Assembly: GCA_963920525.1 (NCBI GenBank)
Contig: OY986436.1
Location: forward strand, 7,366,501 to 7,430,500
From: Dichetophora obliterata
Lineage: Eukaryota > Arthropoda > Insecta > Diptera > Sciomyzidae
Direction: 5' to 3'
Length of the DNA: 64,000 nucleotides
This document shows positions 12,695-25,069 of this stretch, one piece after another. The stretch's first letter is position 1. The number at the start of each line of letters is the position of its first letter. Below the pieces are notes generated by a model, which was given only the letters and a program-made list of their open reading frames with translations, searched no databases and had not been told where the DNA came from. Made by a program: the position numbers and the translations under genes.

Positions 12695-14084
12695 CCCAGC
12701 AAACCAAACGATATTGTTTCGTTATCGAGATGATATCGTAAAGGTGATAATTTCTATCGATAACGATACACTAGACGATATCGTTATGATATCGAAAAAG
12801 TCCTGTTTTCGATACAAATTGACATATCGTAAACGATATCGAAAACATATTAATTGCGATATCGAAACGATGTCAAAATATCAATGTCGTTTCGTATCGA
12901 GATGATATCGTAAAGGTGATAACTTCTATCGTTAACATTTTACGAGACGATATCGTTATGATATCGAGAAAAGGCAGTTCACGATGAAAATGGACATGAT
13001 TTAAATTTAAATAAAAATTAATGAAAGCTAGCCTTCGGTCGTGGGTTCCAACCCCAAACGGGAAAAACAAATTTTTTTTGTTGTGCTCTTTTAAAAGATA
13101 GGTTTTTTTATACAAAATTTTTGGACGAAAGTTCAAAATGTGAATTAATGATTTTTTTTTATTTTATAGATAAAAAATTTTTTTTGCTTAAAACATGTAA
13201 TATTAACAGCGAACTTAAAATAAAAAATTAAATTATTTATTTTTAAAATTGTTTTTAAAAAAAATTTTACAAAGAAATTAAAAACCAAATACGAGATCTC
13301 GGACTCGTAAGCGAGCTCAAAACGAACACGAAATCTCGGATCCATGCATAATACTATGAAAACACTTAGAATTTTTTCATATGAATTGTACATAGAAAAT
13401 GATATGAAAAGACCTAGACTTTTTTCATATAAACATTATGAAAATTTTTTTATTTAAATTGACGTATTTTTAGCAGCTAACAATGAAAAAAAAGTTTTTT
13501 ATAATATAAAATACTTTTATAAAAAAAGTTCAACCCGTCAATAAGCTCAAAACGAACACGAGATCTCGGATCCATAAAAAATAATATGAAAACACTTTGA
13601 ATTTTTTCATATAAAAATTTTGAAAATTTTTTTCTTCATTACTCATTTTAATAATATAAGCGTTCGTACATATGTAAGTACTAGTGACGTTTATTTTATC
13701 TAAACATCGGTACCAGCGAAATTATATCAAAAATTTTTTAATCTGGATATTGTTGCGATATAGCAGTGCTATCGTATTTATAAGATCGTGATGATATTGA
13801 GTACTTATTGAATATAGATATCGTTACTATATCGCAATGCTATCGTTATTATGATATCGTAATTATATCTAGCATTTTTTAATATAGATAACGTTACGAT
13901 ATCGAAATTCTATCGTAATTTTGCTATCATGATGATATCTAGAAATTTGTGATAAAGATATCGTTATGATATCGAAATGCTATTGTTAGCTGCACTATCG
14001 GGACGATATCGCGTATTTGTGTGTTATCTCAGCGATATCATTAAACTATCGTAATATTTTTCTACCGATATATGGTTTGCTGGG
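12695..14084 (-). mobile_element. CCCAGCAAACC-terminal MITE-like element, copy 2 (complete)
   Basis: Termini CCCAGCAAACC and GGTTTGCTGGG are flanked by TA at 12693-12694 and 14085-14086, a clear 2-bp target duplication. It is 1,390 bp and runs opposite to the copy at 6390-10140. Order along the plus strand: two long units with CGATATCG palindromes (about 12710-12970), tRNA-like T-arm (13040-13060), AT-rich middle, GAGATCTCGGACTCGTAA region (about 13292), then about four short units with CGATATCG words (about 13740-14060). No open frame longer than about 90 codons is convincing. It serves as the reference that defines the insertion in copy 1. Confidence 0.85.
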
Positions 14085-14384
14085 TAGTTACAAATTTATA
14101 TGGAGGCTATATTTCATTAATACATATCTTAAAATGACTCAATAATCGGAAATAATTTAATGATTTATAGAAAGTTTCTTTGTGTCGACTTAAAAAAACT
14201 CAATATGAATTGCTATCAAAAAGAATGTGATACAATTTTTTTCAATGTATGCAAAATTTAACGGTACCATCCACAGTGCGTTAATCTCATACAAAAATGG
14301 AACAGAAATAGCAGGAGTGCTCCTATGATCATGAAATTTTGTATGCTTGGTTAATTTAAGTCCCTTGCACCTCAATTAATTTTC

Positions 14385-14760
14385 TATAGAATATTGTATG
14401 GGAGGTACGTACAAAAGAAAGTCGATCTTGACAAAACTCGATCAGAAGGTTAGATAAATAGAGCAATAGATGTTTACTAAAAATAGTCGAAATCGGCTAG
14501 ACCCTAGGGGTACCTCCCTTAGATCTCTATTAAATTTTTAGAACGATTTTGTATGGGAGGTACATACGAAAGAAAGGCGATCTTGACGAAACTCGATCAA
14601 AAGGCTAGACAAATAGAGCAATAGATGTTTACTAAAAATAGTCGAAATCAGCTAGACCCTAGGGGTACCTCCCTTACATCTCTAATAAATTTGTAGATGA
14701 TTTTGTATGGGAGGTACATACAAAAAATTGCCGATCTTAACAAAACTCAGTGAGAAACCT
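14385..14760. repeat. About 155-bp tandem repeat, 2.5 copies
   Basis: Units start TTGTATGGGAGGTAC at about 14394, 14550 and 14704. Each contains CTCGATCA or CTCAGTGA after GATCTT(G/A)AC, and the first two contain GGGGTACCTCCC, which pairs with the unit start GGGAGGTAC. The TGTATGGGAGGT core is shared with repeats near 1674 and 4800. Confidence 0.85.
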
Positions 14761-15167
14761 AGGCAAATGGAGTAAATATGCATACTAGAGCAAGTCACAT
14801 TTGTTTGGATTTTGTTAAAGTTTGTGGGATCCTCAGTACCTTCCACCCTGAAAAACACGATGGTTGCAAATGAAGTAATTAGAACCTTTGAAAGTCCAAC
14901 AATTGCCAAAAATGGTTTTTGGAGAGTAATTTTAGATGAAAGGTATTTAAATTTTTCTAATGCATTTCAAATTCAAAAAACGAAAGTACCTACTTCTATG
15001 TTAAACTAGCTGAAAAATCTGATTCCTGACTTAGATTTGACGTACAATGAAATCCGGTCCCAAAAAAAAGCATTTAAAGTCAACATTTTAAAATTTTTTT
15101 ACATAATTTTTTATTCATGTTTGTCCTTTGATCTAGGATATTTTTTCAAAATTATATTATATTATAA

Positions 15168-15236
15168 TATTTTAATCATAATAAGAAAAAATTAATACAG
15201 GATATTTTAATCATAATAAGAAAAAATTAATACAGG
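15168..15236. repeat. 34-bp perfect tandem duplication
   Basis: The unit containing TTTTAATCATAATAAG and AATTAATACAGG occurs twice in direct succession with no differences seen. Confidence 0.8.
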
Positions 15237-15531
15237 ATCGACCCATTTTTGAATGAGATACGATATTTAAGGTTATGGTTAAGTCAATTTTTTCTATATT
15301 CCTTGTACCTTGTTTCCAATGCTTTTTCAGATTGGTAAGCAAAATGCTAATAGCTTTACATCCGTGAAATAGCTTTACATTCGTGTATAAGAACTTTATG
15401 AACATTTCTATGCATAAAATATCAGACATATAAGCATATAATCAACTGTAACAATTTGGAGTTGATTATGGGACAGGCACTTTAAAAAATCTCATATTAA
15501 TAGAAAATTTTTCAAAAAAATTTTTGTTTAC

Positions 15532-15655
15532 TTAAGTTATCTTTGAGCTTAGTTCAGCGTTATAGAAATAGCGCTTAGCTGTTTTTCTGTCGTTAGAAGA
15601 CTCATATCCTGGCTTTGGTTTGGCTGCCAAGAGACCCATTTTGCTCTTAAGCGCA
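15532..15655 (-). pseudogene. Fragment of a Transib-type transposase
   Basis: About 38 residues on the minus strand (a KPKPGYESSND segment followed by TAKRYF) resemble the part of Transib transposases that reads roughly PGxGxTNDGNTARRFF and then ITG. The element at 42383-45413 has the same region (GNTSRRFF, then ITGVNEEL), but the two are not close copies. The reading frame stops right after SKIT, and upstream the similarity ends at the adjacent tandem repeat, so this is a scrap. Identification is by family knowledge; a protein search would settle it. Confidence 0.5.
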
Positions 15656-15659
15656 GCTT

Positions 15660-16240
15660 CCCCATTTTTCGCAAAAAAACACTTTTTGAAACCTTCATAA
15701 CTTTCTTGTTTATGAAAAGGTGCAGAAAATATTTTAGAAATCAAAAGTTAAGTTTCGTCAAAATCAAAGAACTATTTCTTTGTAACTGCCTTACGAACTT
15801 TTTCAAATTTTCAATATTTTTCCATACAAAATATACCATTTTTGGCAAAAACACACTTTTTGAAACCTTCATTACTTTCTCGTTTATGAAAAGGAGCAGA
15901 TAATATTTAGAAATCAAAAGTCAATACTTCATTTTAAATTAAAAAAAGTTACTCCAAAACCAAATGACCATTTTTTTTTTAATTCCTTTTTGAACTTTGC
16001 TAAATTTTCAATATTTTTCCCCACAAAATTAATCATTTTTCGAAAAAACTTACTTTTCGAAACGTTCATTTCTTTCTTGTTTATAAAAAAGTGCAGGTAA
16101 TACTTTCGAAATCAAAAGTTAATACTTAAAATAAAATTACAAAAAAGTTTTGTCAAAATCTAAGAATTTTGTTTTTTTGTTTTAGCTAATTCGTAAATTT
16201 TTTAGTTTTTCGGTGTTTTTTTGAAGATAAAAAAAACAAT
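15660..16240. repeat. About 180-bp diverged tandem repeat, three copies
   Basis: Units begin near 15673, 15849 and 16046 with (A)nCACTTTTTGAAACCTTCAT or a variant, then a (C/T)GTTTAT(G/A)AAAA word and AAATCAAAAGT(T/C)AA. Spacing is about 175-197 bp and the copies have drifted. Confidence 0.8.
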
Positions 16241-16479
16241 TTGACAAAAAATATTTAGTCAATAAAAATTAGTTACATGAGCAAAATACAATTTAACATA
16301 ATATTCTTTACTTTTTTTTCTAAAAAACATTCTAAATTTAAAAAAACATTAACTTAAGTTTTTTTGTTTTTAAAATTTATATTTTTTTTCTTATAAAAAG
16401 CCATGCATACATTCATTATCAAAGATATTGAAAACGGAATGGCTTGGTTTCGCAGAAATTCAAAATCTTGAAAACAAAA

Positions 16480-17690
16480 TCTTGAAAGAAATCCTAAAAA
16501 ATCTTGAAAAAAAATTATGAAAAAAATCTTAAAAAAAAAATCTTGAAAACCAAAATCTTGGAAAGACTACGCATAAAATGTATTCTTTAATTCGCGCTCG
16601 TGAATTCTGTATTGAAAATTTTACACTGTTTCGAAAAGTGAGTACATTGAAAAATATCATATTTCGAAAAAAGTAAAATTCCAAAACTATTTTCAAAATT
16701 TTGAATAAGTGTCAAATTTGGAAAAGTGTAAAATATTGCAAAAAATTGTCAAGTTTTAAAAAAATATGAAATTTAAAAATAGTGTTATATTGTGAAAAGT
16801 GTCCAAATTTTAAAAGAGTCAAATTTTGAATAAGTGCCAAATTGAACAAATAAAGGAATGATTCTACTGTAGGAATTACACTCCAATTTTTTTACAATAT
16901 TTTTATTATATGTATATGGATCTTCTAAACTCTTTACTTTTACCAACTTTTGCCTAAATTTGACACTGTTTTTTTCTCGAAAACTTACACTTTATTCGAA
17001 ATAGCAACATTTTTAAAATTTCAAGATTTTTTCAAGATTTTTTTCAAGATTTATGCATATTTTTTGGTTTCCAGATTTCTTTTTCAAGATTTTTGTTTCA
17101 AAATTTAATTTTTTCAAAATTTTCATTATTGAAAATTTTACACTGTTTCGAAAAGTGTATACATTGAAAAATATCATAATTCGAAAAATGTCAATTTCTA
17201 AAAAAATTTTCAAAATTTTGGATAAGTGTCAAATTTCGAACAGTGTAAAATATTACAAAAAATTGTCAAGTTTTAAAAAAATATGAAATTTTTAAATAGT
17301 GTTATATTGTGAAAAGTGTCAAAATTTTAAATAGTGCCAAATTTCGAATAAGTGCCAAATTGAACAAGTAAGGGCATGATTCTACTGTAGGATCCACACT
17401 CCAATTTTTTTTATAATATTTTTATTATATGTATATAGATATTCTAAACTCTCTACTTTTACCAACTTTTGCCAAAATTTGACACTGTTGTTTTCGAAAT
17501 TTTACTCCTTTTCCGTTCTTTTTTCTCTAAATCTGACACTTTATTCGAAATAACAACAATTTTTAAAATTTAAAAATTTTTCCAAGATTTTTTTCAAGAT
17601 TTATGCCAATTTTTTGGTTTCTAGATTTGTATTTTCAAGGTTTTTGTTTTTTCAATTTTTGTTTTCAAGATTTTGACATTCAAGCAATCG
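16480..17690. repeat. About 517-bp tandem duplication, two copies
   Basis: The word ATTGAAAATTTTACACTGTT begins at 16611 and again at 17128. After both, the text continues in parallel (GTCAAATTT, CCAAATTGAACAA, GATTCTACTGTAGGA, TTTTTATTATATGTATAT, CCAACTTTTGCC, then ATCTTGAAA-like words in either orientation). The copies differ by many substitutions and small indels. Confidence 0.85.
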
Positions 17691-18250
17691 GCCCGATCCC
17701 ATTTAAAACATCTTTTTAGTTTTATTCAACTGAATAGTATGGTTCTATATTGCATACTTTTTTTAAAAAAAACAACAACAATAATTTGTATCTTATTGTC
17801 GTAACCATTCGATGCATTTTGCAGTCTGCCCCGATAAAAGTAAACATTTTCTCTAAAATTTATTTTTCATTTCCTCATCTCTTCTGTAGACGTCAAAGTG
17901 AGTCGGTTGATTGAAGCTGGTGCAAATTGGAACAAAGGGTTTATACATTTTGTTCTATAATTCCTTTCTTCAACCACTGTGCGTTGCATTATGACCTGAG
18001 CTTCTTTGGATTATGAAGACTCAAAACCTCTTCTCCTTTACTTTTGCTGCATATGAATCTTGCCACGATCACTTTCGGCATCGACTGTTTGACGGCAAGT
18101 CTGAGTGCATTGCACAGCTTCGGCTAGCCTACATTCCGAACCAACTTTCGGAGTCAATATGTAAGATGCCATTTAAAATGTTTTAATGAGAAAATAAAAA
18201 AAAAACCAAAAGTCTTGCCTTAACCGAACCTATATACAAATAAATGCTAA
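17691..18250. other. Unassigned AT-rich DNA
   Basis: No gene or repeat family was recognised. The part near 17900-18180 has more balanced composition but lacks an open frame of note; it may be a decayed coding or TE remnant. Confidence 0.4.
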
Positions 18251-18254
18251 GGTA

Positions 18255-18740
18255 TTCGTACTACAGCGCCCTCTAGTCTTCAATATATAGCAAAACAAAA
18301 AGCACCAATACACTCATCGTATCCGAAAAAAACTATATAAAAATGTTGATGCTATTCCGACAAGCACATTATGACTTTTTGCAGTTTTCTAAAAAAATTT
18401 GTACTACAGCGTCCTCTGGTGTTTAGGGTAGAGAAAGTCAAATAGCACCAAAATAGTCACGGTGCTCAAAAACTCCTATGTACAAATATAAGTACTAATG
18501 GGATGAGTGATTTTGGAGTTTTCGTAATTTTTTAAAATATTTCTACTACAGCGCCATCTCGTCTTCAATACATATCAAAACAAATATCACCAAAAGTCGC
18601 ACTGTACCCGAAAATACCTATTAAATAAAAATTTTCATACAAATTAAATGAGCGGTTTAATAGTTTTTGCGGTTTTTTGAGAAATTTGTTATATAGTGCC
18701 CTCTAGTGTTCGAAGTAGAACAAAATAGATGGAACTAAAA
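18255..18740. repeat. About 145-bp tandem repeat, four copies
   Basis: Units carry CTACAGCGCCCTCT or a close variant (ACAGCGTCCTCT, ACAGCGCCATCT, ATAGTGCCCTCT) at about 18261, 18401, 18544 and 18693. Each is followed by a TCAAATA/CAAAACAA word and a CACCAA word. Spacing is about 140-150 bp and the copies are diverged. Confidence 0.85.
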
Positions 18741-19645
18741 CACTTTTTACAATTTTTAAGAGATTTGTTCTTGAGATATTTAAAAGTGTGTTTTAAATTT
18801 ACACTAAATTAAGCAAGAGCAAGTAAATTTATAAATATCATAAATATCTTTATTAGTTGTTATGTAAAACGGAAAACTTGTAGGAGAAATATTTTAACCC
18901 TGCTGTTTTCTTTTGTATGAGTCTGTTTTGCCTTTTTTTTAAAAATAGTGGAAAAATATTTTACAAATATTTTAATTATTTGTAAGAATACAAATGTAAT
19001 ATTCCTTGATATTGAAAATATTATCTTTATACTAAAAATAATATTTGTATCTTAATTTTCACCGCACTGAAAAAAAGCTTTTTTATGCTTAGATTTTTTT
19101 AAAATTTTCAACCTGAAAAGCTGAGTTTGTATTCGCTTCATTGCACAAAAACTTTATATAAATAAGCCTGATCTTTTTAAAATGATGCTTACGCGGCAAC
19201 CTTATGCATACAAACACGCACACACAAGCACACACACAGCCCAACTTGCTTTTGGTTACCTTCGAACAAACAAGCCAGCCAACAAATAAAATAAAGAATC
19301 CTTTAGAATATTCTTGTAAAAAATTAAAAGAAAATATATATTTTATTGCCTCTAATTTAAAAAAGAAAAAGCACGTGAATGTATTGTTGCGCTTGGCTAC
19401 AACTACAACAAAACAAAACAACAATAATAGCAGCAACAAATTATTCAACACGCACAATAATAATACAAGCACACATAAGCGCACACACGTTTCTTCCACT
19501 GTTCTTTTCTTTTTTTTATTTTTGTAAATGCTTTGTTGTTATTGTTGTTGTTGTTACAATTGATTGAGTTATGCTTACTTTACGCGCTGCCAACAAGGCT
19601 CTTCAGTTCAGCGGAAATCACGTTACTTCTACTGATTTCATTTTC
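18741..19645. other. Non-coding DNA with CA and CAA/GTT microsatellites
   Basis: Short tracts of CA (19206-19240), CAACAA/TAATAA (19400-19470) and GTTGTT (19535-19555) are typical of fly non-coding DNA. The open frames at 19089-19567 follow these tracts and are not credible genes. Confidence 0.5.
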
Positions 19646-19649
19646 TTAA

Positions 19650-20830
19650 GCCTAGCATACATTTAGGCAGTCATATTGAATTTCTTTCACTAAGCAGCTT
19701 TTGTGATTTGGTAAGGGGGTGTGGGTTTGGTAGGAGAGACTTCCGTTTTATTGATGAATTTGAAAATTGTGATAAAATTGAATATATTTTTTTTAAAAAA
19801 GAACTTTGATTTATAACTACTTTTAGAGGGAAAGATATTAATTGATATGCCTTTACAATGCATGTGCTTGTTTTTGTGTAGCATACTTTTGGGCAGTCAT
19901 TTTAGATTTTTCTTATATAAGCTGACTTTTGATTTTCATGATTTTAATTTTGAAGGAAATTGAATTGGTGATTGGAATTTGGATTGAATTGTAAATGTTT
20001 TTGCGTTACATACTTTTGGGCTGGCATGACGAAAGAGACCCTTTTAAGCTACTTTTATGAAGAATTTTATGATTAACTTTGTAATTGAGCGGAAATTAAA
20101 TTTTAGATGAATGAACTGGCATTGAGTGCTGCCAACTTTTCAATTCTAAAATCGACAAAAATGCTCGTTTTCCTCAAAAATTCACCAGATTTATTAGGTT
20201 TTTAAAAGTATAAGACCCCAAATTAAATTCACAAATTAAATTATATTCGGAATTGCCTATTGTGTTATTGACAGGTTTTTACATATTTAAAATACTAAAA
20301 TTAAGCTTATTTAACACAAAAATTACTAATGATTTCATACACTTGTACCATTAAATCATATCTTGAGATCGATTTCCATAAAAGTAGGCACATTTGGTGC
20401 TTCTGAAACTAAAATAAAGCACCAACAAATGCAACAGGCAACAAACCTAATTTTTCTAGCGCGAAAATTTTCGAAATGCACTAGATCTGGTGGAAAAAGC
20501 ACCAAGTTGGCAACAGTGCTGGCATTCATATGTTTTCTTTTTCATAGTATACTTTTAGGCAATAATGTGACGTTTATTGAATGGTATCTAAGGCTGATTT
20601 TAGCAGCGCATTTAATTGTATTGTAGAAATTTATGTTGTAATTTTATAGAACAGAAATTATTGCGGATATTTTTTTTGGTTTCAATATTTTTGTTATTTG
20701 CTATTTAAAGCCTACTTTTAGGATGACCTCAGCAGTATTTTTGTTAATTTTTTGAGAATTTATTAATTTGTGTATTTATAAGATTTTTGAAAATACAAAG
20801 TTGGCCCGTTTTGTTGCATACTTAAAGGAG
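19650..20830. repeat. Diverged repeats with a CATACTTTTAGGC core
   Basis: A core close to (G/T)CATACTTTTAGGC occurs at about 19657, 19881, 20010, 20547, 20706 (GCCTACTTTTAGG) and 20816. Some are followed by AGTCAT and an AAGC(T/A) word. Spacing is irregular (110-540 bp), as in a decayed tandem or dispersed family. The same core, often extended with TGAAC, recurs at 34050-34780, 57760 and 63752. Confidence 0.5.
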
Positions 20831-21500
20831 CTGTTTTTAAATTCTAAGTAAACAGAAAAGATTCTCAAGGGTAACTTTCCGCTTTGAATGATTTTCGTAT
20901 TTTTTTTTTATGAGTGCTCAACCGATGGTTTGGGCTTTTGGGTATTTTTTTGGAATAAAGTCTATAGATTTTGAACCAGAAAAAATGAAAACAAAATTTT
21001 GTTATAATAGATTCCGAAAGGAATCGATCATTATTGTCTTAAGAAATAAGTAGAAATATCCATAGTATTTTTTAAATTATTAAAAATGGTATTTTTTAAA
21101 TTTCACAGCAGTGATTTTAAAGTGATAAAACGTTTGATTCAATTCGAAGAAAAAATATATTTTTAAAGCAATCAAGAATTAAACGAATACATTTTCATGT
21201 TATTTTTTTTTTAAATATCAAAGAACCAAGGCATGCGCCTTATACAAACAAGGTTTGGTCTTTAACCTGAAAGGAAAGGGATAGATTTTATTAAGAGGAA
21301 TAGATTGGAACCTTACGTGAATTATTAAGTAGGCGAAACAACCTTGAAAGACAATTTGAATAGCTTTTAACCGAGGCTAGTGTTATGCCTTAACCTCGGC
21401 AAGCATTTCCAGCCCTTAGTTGTTCCTGTCCTTTAATTCCACATGTTCCACAATTTAGTTGTGGACAGTTTAGTGTTCCTTATTCTTAAATGTAAGAAAG
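20831..21500. other. Unassigned AT-rich DNA
   Basis: I see no coding region, RNA or TE boundary in this stretch. Confidence 0.4.
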
Positions 21501-21527
21501 AACAAAGAAAGTGAAAAGAACCATGCC

Positions 21528-21606
21528 CGAGCCCGGATTCGAACCAGGGACCTCTGGGTTGATAGTCTAGCGCACTCTCCACTCGACTACAAAGGCCGAC
21601 AAGCCG
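21528..21606 (-). other. tRNA-like sequence (degenerate tRNA or SINE head)
   Basis: On the minus strand an A-box-like TAGTCGAGTGGAGAG is followed about 35 bp later by a perfect B box GGTTCGAATCC in a paired T-arm (CCTGG TTCGAAT CCGGG). The anticodon-arm region reads CTAGACTATCAACCCAG; its stem and the acceptor stem pair poorly, so a functional tRNA is unlikely. Read best as a tRNA-derived SINE head or tRNA pseudogene with an internal Pol III promoter. The GACTATCAA word recurs in similar contexts near 35024 and 42032. Confidence 0.5.
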
Positions 21607-22058
21607 GTAATTAAAGAAAGACGGTAGCAAAAAATGCATTTAGGAATGTCCATGCGACGCTTTTTTAGTAAGAAAAGAATTGAATGAAAACACTTATATA
21701 AAGTTAATTATTTAACTATATATTATTCAATTTAGAACTAACTAGAGACTCACTATTTTATTAATTATGGTCCAAGGACTCATAATTTTCTTTATTAAAC
21801 TAGAAAGAATTATTAAATTGTAACTATTTTTATTAACTCTTCACTGTTTAATTCACTCTTTAGTAAACTTCACTTTGTAAGAAATTCTAAATATTTTTAT
21901 TACAAAATATTCTATGGTTTTACAAAATGAGAATAAATAAAACCGAAAAATGTTGTGGGGGATGTTTAGTGCAGTACCTTTTCAATATTAATGCATAACT
22001 GAGAAATTTAAAATTTTTAGGTGCATAGTTTTAGGCACAAATGCTGAAAACAAAGCAT

Positions 22059-24181
22059 CGCAGCTAGCACAAAAACGTTGTAAAAGTGTCGTAAAAGAGT
22101 AGCCAATACAAATATAAATCGTAATTGTAACGTAATTTCAACTGAAAAAGCAGATATTTTACGCTTATTTTACAACTAAGGTTGCAATTAGGCGAAAAAT
22201 GTGTTATAATAATGTTAGAAATGTGTTGTTGGTACAAACTTAAGTTGCACGCCACAAGATGAAACATACTTGAAACATCCAAAAAAAGTTTTTATTCAGC
22301 CCAATCATGTAACATTTTATCCCGGGAGTTGTAAAAGGAAGTTTACGGTTTTAAAATAGCAGATAAAGATAGCTCATTTTTTATTTTACACCAACGAATA
22401 TTGACGGTTGATAAACAAAATTGCATTAAAAATTTCCAAAATGTTTTTGTAACAAAAAAGTGAATGTAACAAATATTTTGTTTTAATGAAGTTATTTTTT
22501 GAAAATTTTTTAAAAAGGAAGGAGTACTGATGACATAAATATTCCTGATTTAAAAAAAATAAGTTCTTAAAAAGTTTTAAAATCTTTTGCATCCACAATT
22601 CCTTTATAATATTTTCACTAAGCAAGTGATAATTTTTTGGAGTGTATTTTAAAAGTCAAAGACAAATTGGAATGAAATAAAAGGATATGAAATGAAATTG
22701 AAAAAATGAAAAGTTATAAACTAAAATTTTACAACAAAGGCCATTTTTGCGATGAATGTGCTTCTGTTTTACCTCTAGAAAACTTACGCCCCAACCAAAA
22801 AATAAAAAATTTTAAAATACATAATTTGGAAATAAAAAATATTTCGAGTTTTTAATTTCCGCGTAATAATGTTTAATATATCGCTAAGTAAATTTTTTTA
22901 AGTTCCTAGTATCATATCATAGAAAATTCTAAACGAAAATAATAAATACTAAAAAAAATCGTATTTAAATTTATTCCAATCAAAATTTTAGTGTAGAAAA
23001 AAAATCAAATTTGGCGAGTATGAAGTTTTTAGGCACTTTTTTCCGAAGTTCTTTGCAACTGAATAATAACCTGAGTACATAGTTCTTACAACTAAATAAA
23101 AATAAAAAGTAACAAATATTTTTTTAAACTTGTTGCAACTGAATGCAGCATTTACTTACAAAAATTTTATTCAAAACTTCTTGTAACTGAATTACAACTT
23201 CAATACAACGTTCATGTAACTTATGACATTATATAAGTTGCAATGGCTTTTTTTGAAGTTCTTGTAACAGAATAATAACCTCAATACATTGTTCTTATAT
23301 CAAGCAAAGTTTTATAAGTTACAATTGTGTTTTTTAAACTTGCCTTAACTGAATAACCTTAATACAGCACAAATTTGCAATGATTATTTTCAACGTTCTT
23401 GAAACTTTATAAAAACCTCAATTCAACGATATTTTTTCTAACTACATTTTTTTGAGTTATAATAATGTTTCCTAAAGTTGCAGCAACTGAATAATTACCT
23501 CAATACAGCATAAGGTTGCAATGACTATTTGCAATGTTCTTGTAACTGAATAAAAACCTTATTTCAACCTTCTTGCAACAAAACAAATACTCATAATTTC
23601 ACAATGATTCATTTTGTGAAAAAATAAAACAAAAATGGATTACATGATAGTAGAAGCCTACATAAAGAAACTGATAAACACAGAATGTTTTGTGAACAAT
23701 TAAATTTATATTTTGCTTATGGCATTTTAGTGCGTCACAGCAAAATTGGAAACATTTAGTTGTAGTGAATTCCCTATAACTCAATAAAAACATTTTTAAA
23801 CCGAAGTTTTGAACATTTAGTTGTTGTAACTTAATATAAACATAAAGCAACTTAGTCGCATCTCGGTTGCTAATTCGTTACTGTATTTGTTACAATTTTT
23901 TATAGGTGCTGCAAAAATAAATGTTGTAATAATGTTAATTTAACGTAAACATTACTTATTTTTTTCAAACCTTTCTTAAACATTTTTACAACAAGTGCAT
24001 TTGTTCGTAACATAATTTACACCATAGTTTAACTTATTTGCAACAAAACGAATGATTTGTTACAAATTACTTATTTGAAACTTTAATACAACCCATTTGT
24101 GACTAAATTTGTTTAAAAAAACTGAAATACCACCGAATTATAACATATTTTTATTACAAATCGAAATCTGTGCTAGCTGGG
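22059..24181. mobile_element. TIR element with CSCAGCTAGCACA termini
   Basis: Left end CGCAGCTAGCACA and right end TGTGCTAGCTGGG are inverted copies with AT on both flanks (22057-22058 and 24182-24183). The interior (2.1 kb) is full of drifting GTTGTAAC/GTTACAAC and TTGCAACTGAATAA-type short repeats, with no transposase. The CCCAGC-like end and AT flank match the style of the elements at 6390, 12695 and 33011, suggesting one mechanism. No autonomous partner is in the window. Confidence 0.65.
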
Positions 24182-24183
24182 AT

Positions 24184-24796
24184 GTCATCAGAGTTAGTAA
24201 ACAAAACTGCATATATATACATATATCGGGGCGCCAGTGATCGCCTCTTAATTTTGTATGAGTGTATAGTAGATATTCTACTATTTACGATGATACACCT
24301 TGGTCCCTGGATTTACTTGGGCGGAGAAAGATATTTATCTTTGAAGTAAGAGTTTGATTTAAAATTGACTAAAATTTTAAACTGATCAACTGAATATAAA
24401 AACTAATGAAATTACAATTTTTTTTTATTTATGGCGTTGAATAACAAAGTTATATATTAAGTAAACGTATCAAAATCAAATTTAAAGGGGTCAGAGTATT
24501 CGTAAAAGTCTTTGTTTAATTTAAGATAAAAAAAACGCTTTTTACAGCTTAAAAACTACTTGACTTTCATGAGTTTAAAAAAAAAACTTTTAAGTGAAAG
24601 TCTGTGAATTGCAAGATTCAATCCACGGCATATATAAGAAGTTAGTGTTAGTAGATAAAATTCTCTCTTGTTGTGGGTACCTGAGCTGTCAAAATCAGTT
24701 GATTACAAACAAAAGCAAATCAAATAACAAAAGTTGTCAATAACTTGTCAATAAATAGAATTATGTTGTGTTTTAAATTGATTTATTTAAATTGAT
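24184..24796. other. Unassigned non-coding DNA
   Basis: No gene or repeat boundary was recognised between the TIR element and the RpS21 pseudogene. Confidence 0.4.
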
Positions 24797-25069
24797 TTAA
24801 GCAACTTTATTTTTAACAACTTTAGAAGTTCTTACTAATCCATCCTTCTTGGCGAAATGCACAATGCAATTATAGGATTCTCCCATACGTCTGATTTCGC
24901 CGCAGATGGCATAGGTCTTGGAACCAACGGTCATGCGGCCGGTTTCTGCATCAACATCGACGATGCTCAACTGCACAGAAGCGTGGTGCTTGGCAAGAAT
25001 GATTCTGTTTGATGCAGAACACTTTCTGGGGCAGTACAAATCAACATACTATCCGGAGTCGTTTTTCAT
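24797..25069 (-). pseudogene. RpS21: Ribosomal protein S21 (eS21) retropseudogene
   Basis: The minus strand encodes about 90 codons closely matching the small-subunit protein eS21. It starts at the ATG at 25069; codon 7 is a TAG. The conserved core follows: [11 protein letters not shown], then [12 protein letters not shown], then ETGRMT, then [16 protein letters not shown] and IVHFAKKDG. Differences from the usual protein sit at normally conserved places, and the C-terminus after KKDG (LVRTSKVV...) is longer than and unlike the usual short KNF-type end. No intron interrupts it, suggesting a processed copy, though no poly-A tail is evident. GC is visibly higher than its surroundings. An alternative is a functional paralogue using an internal start, but the early stop argues against it. 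Confidence 0.9.
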
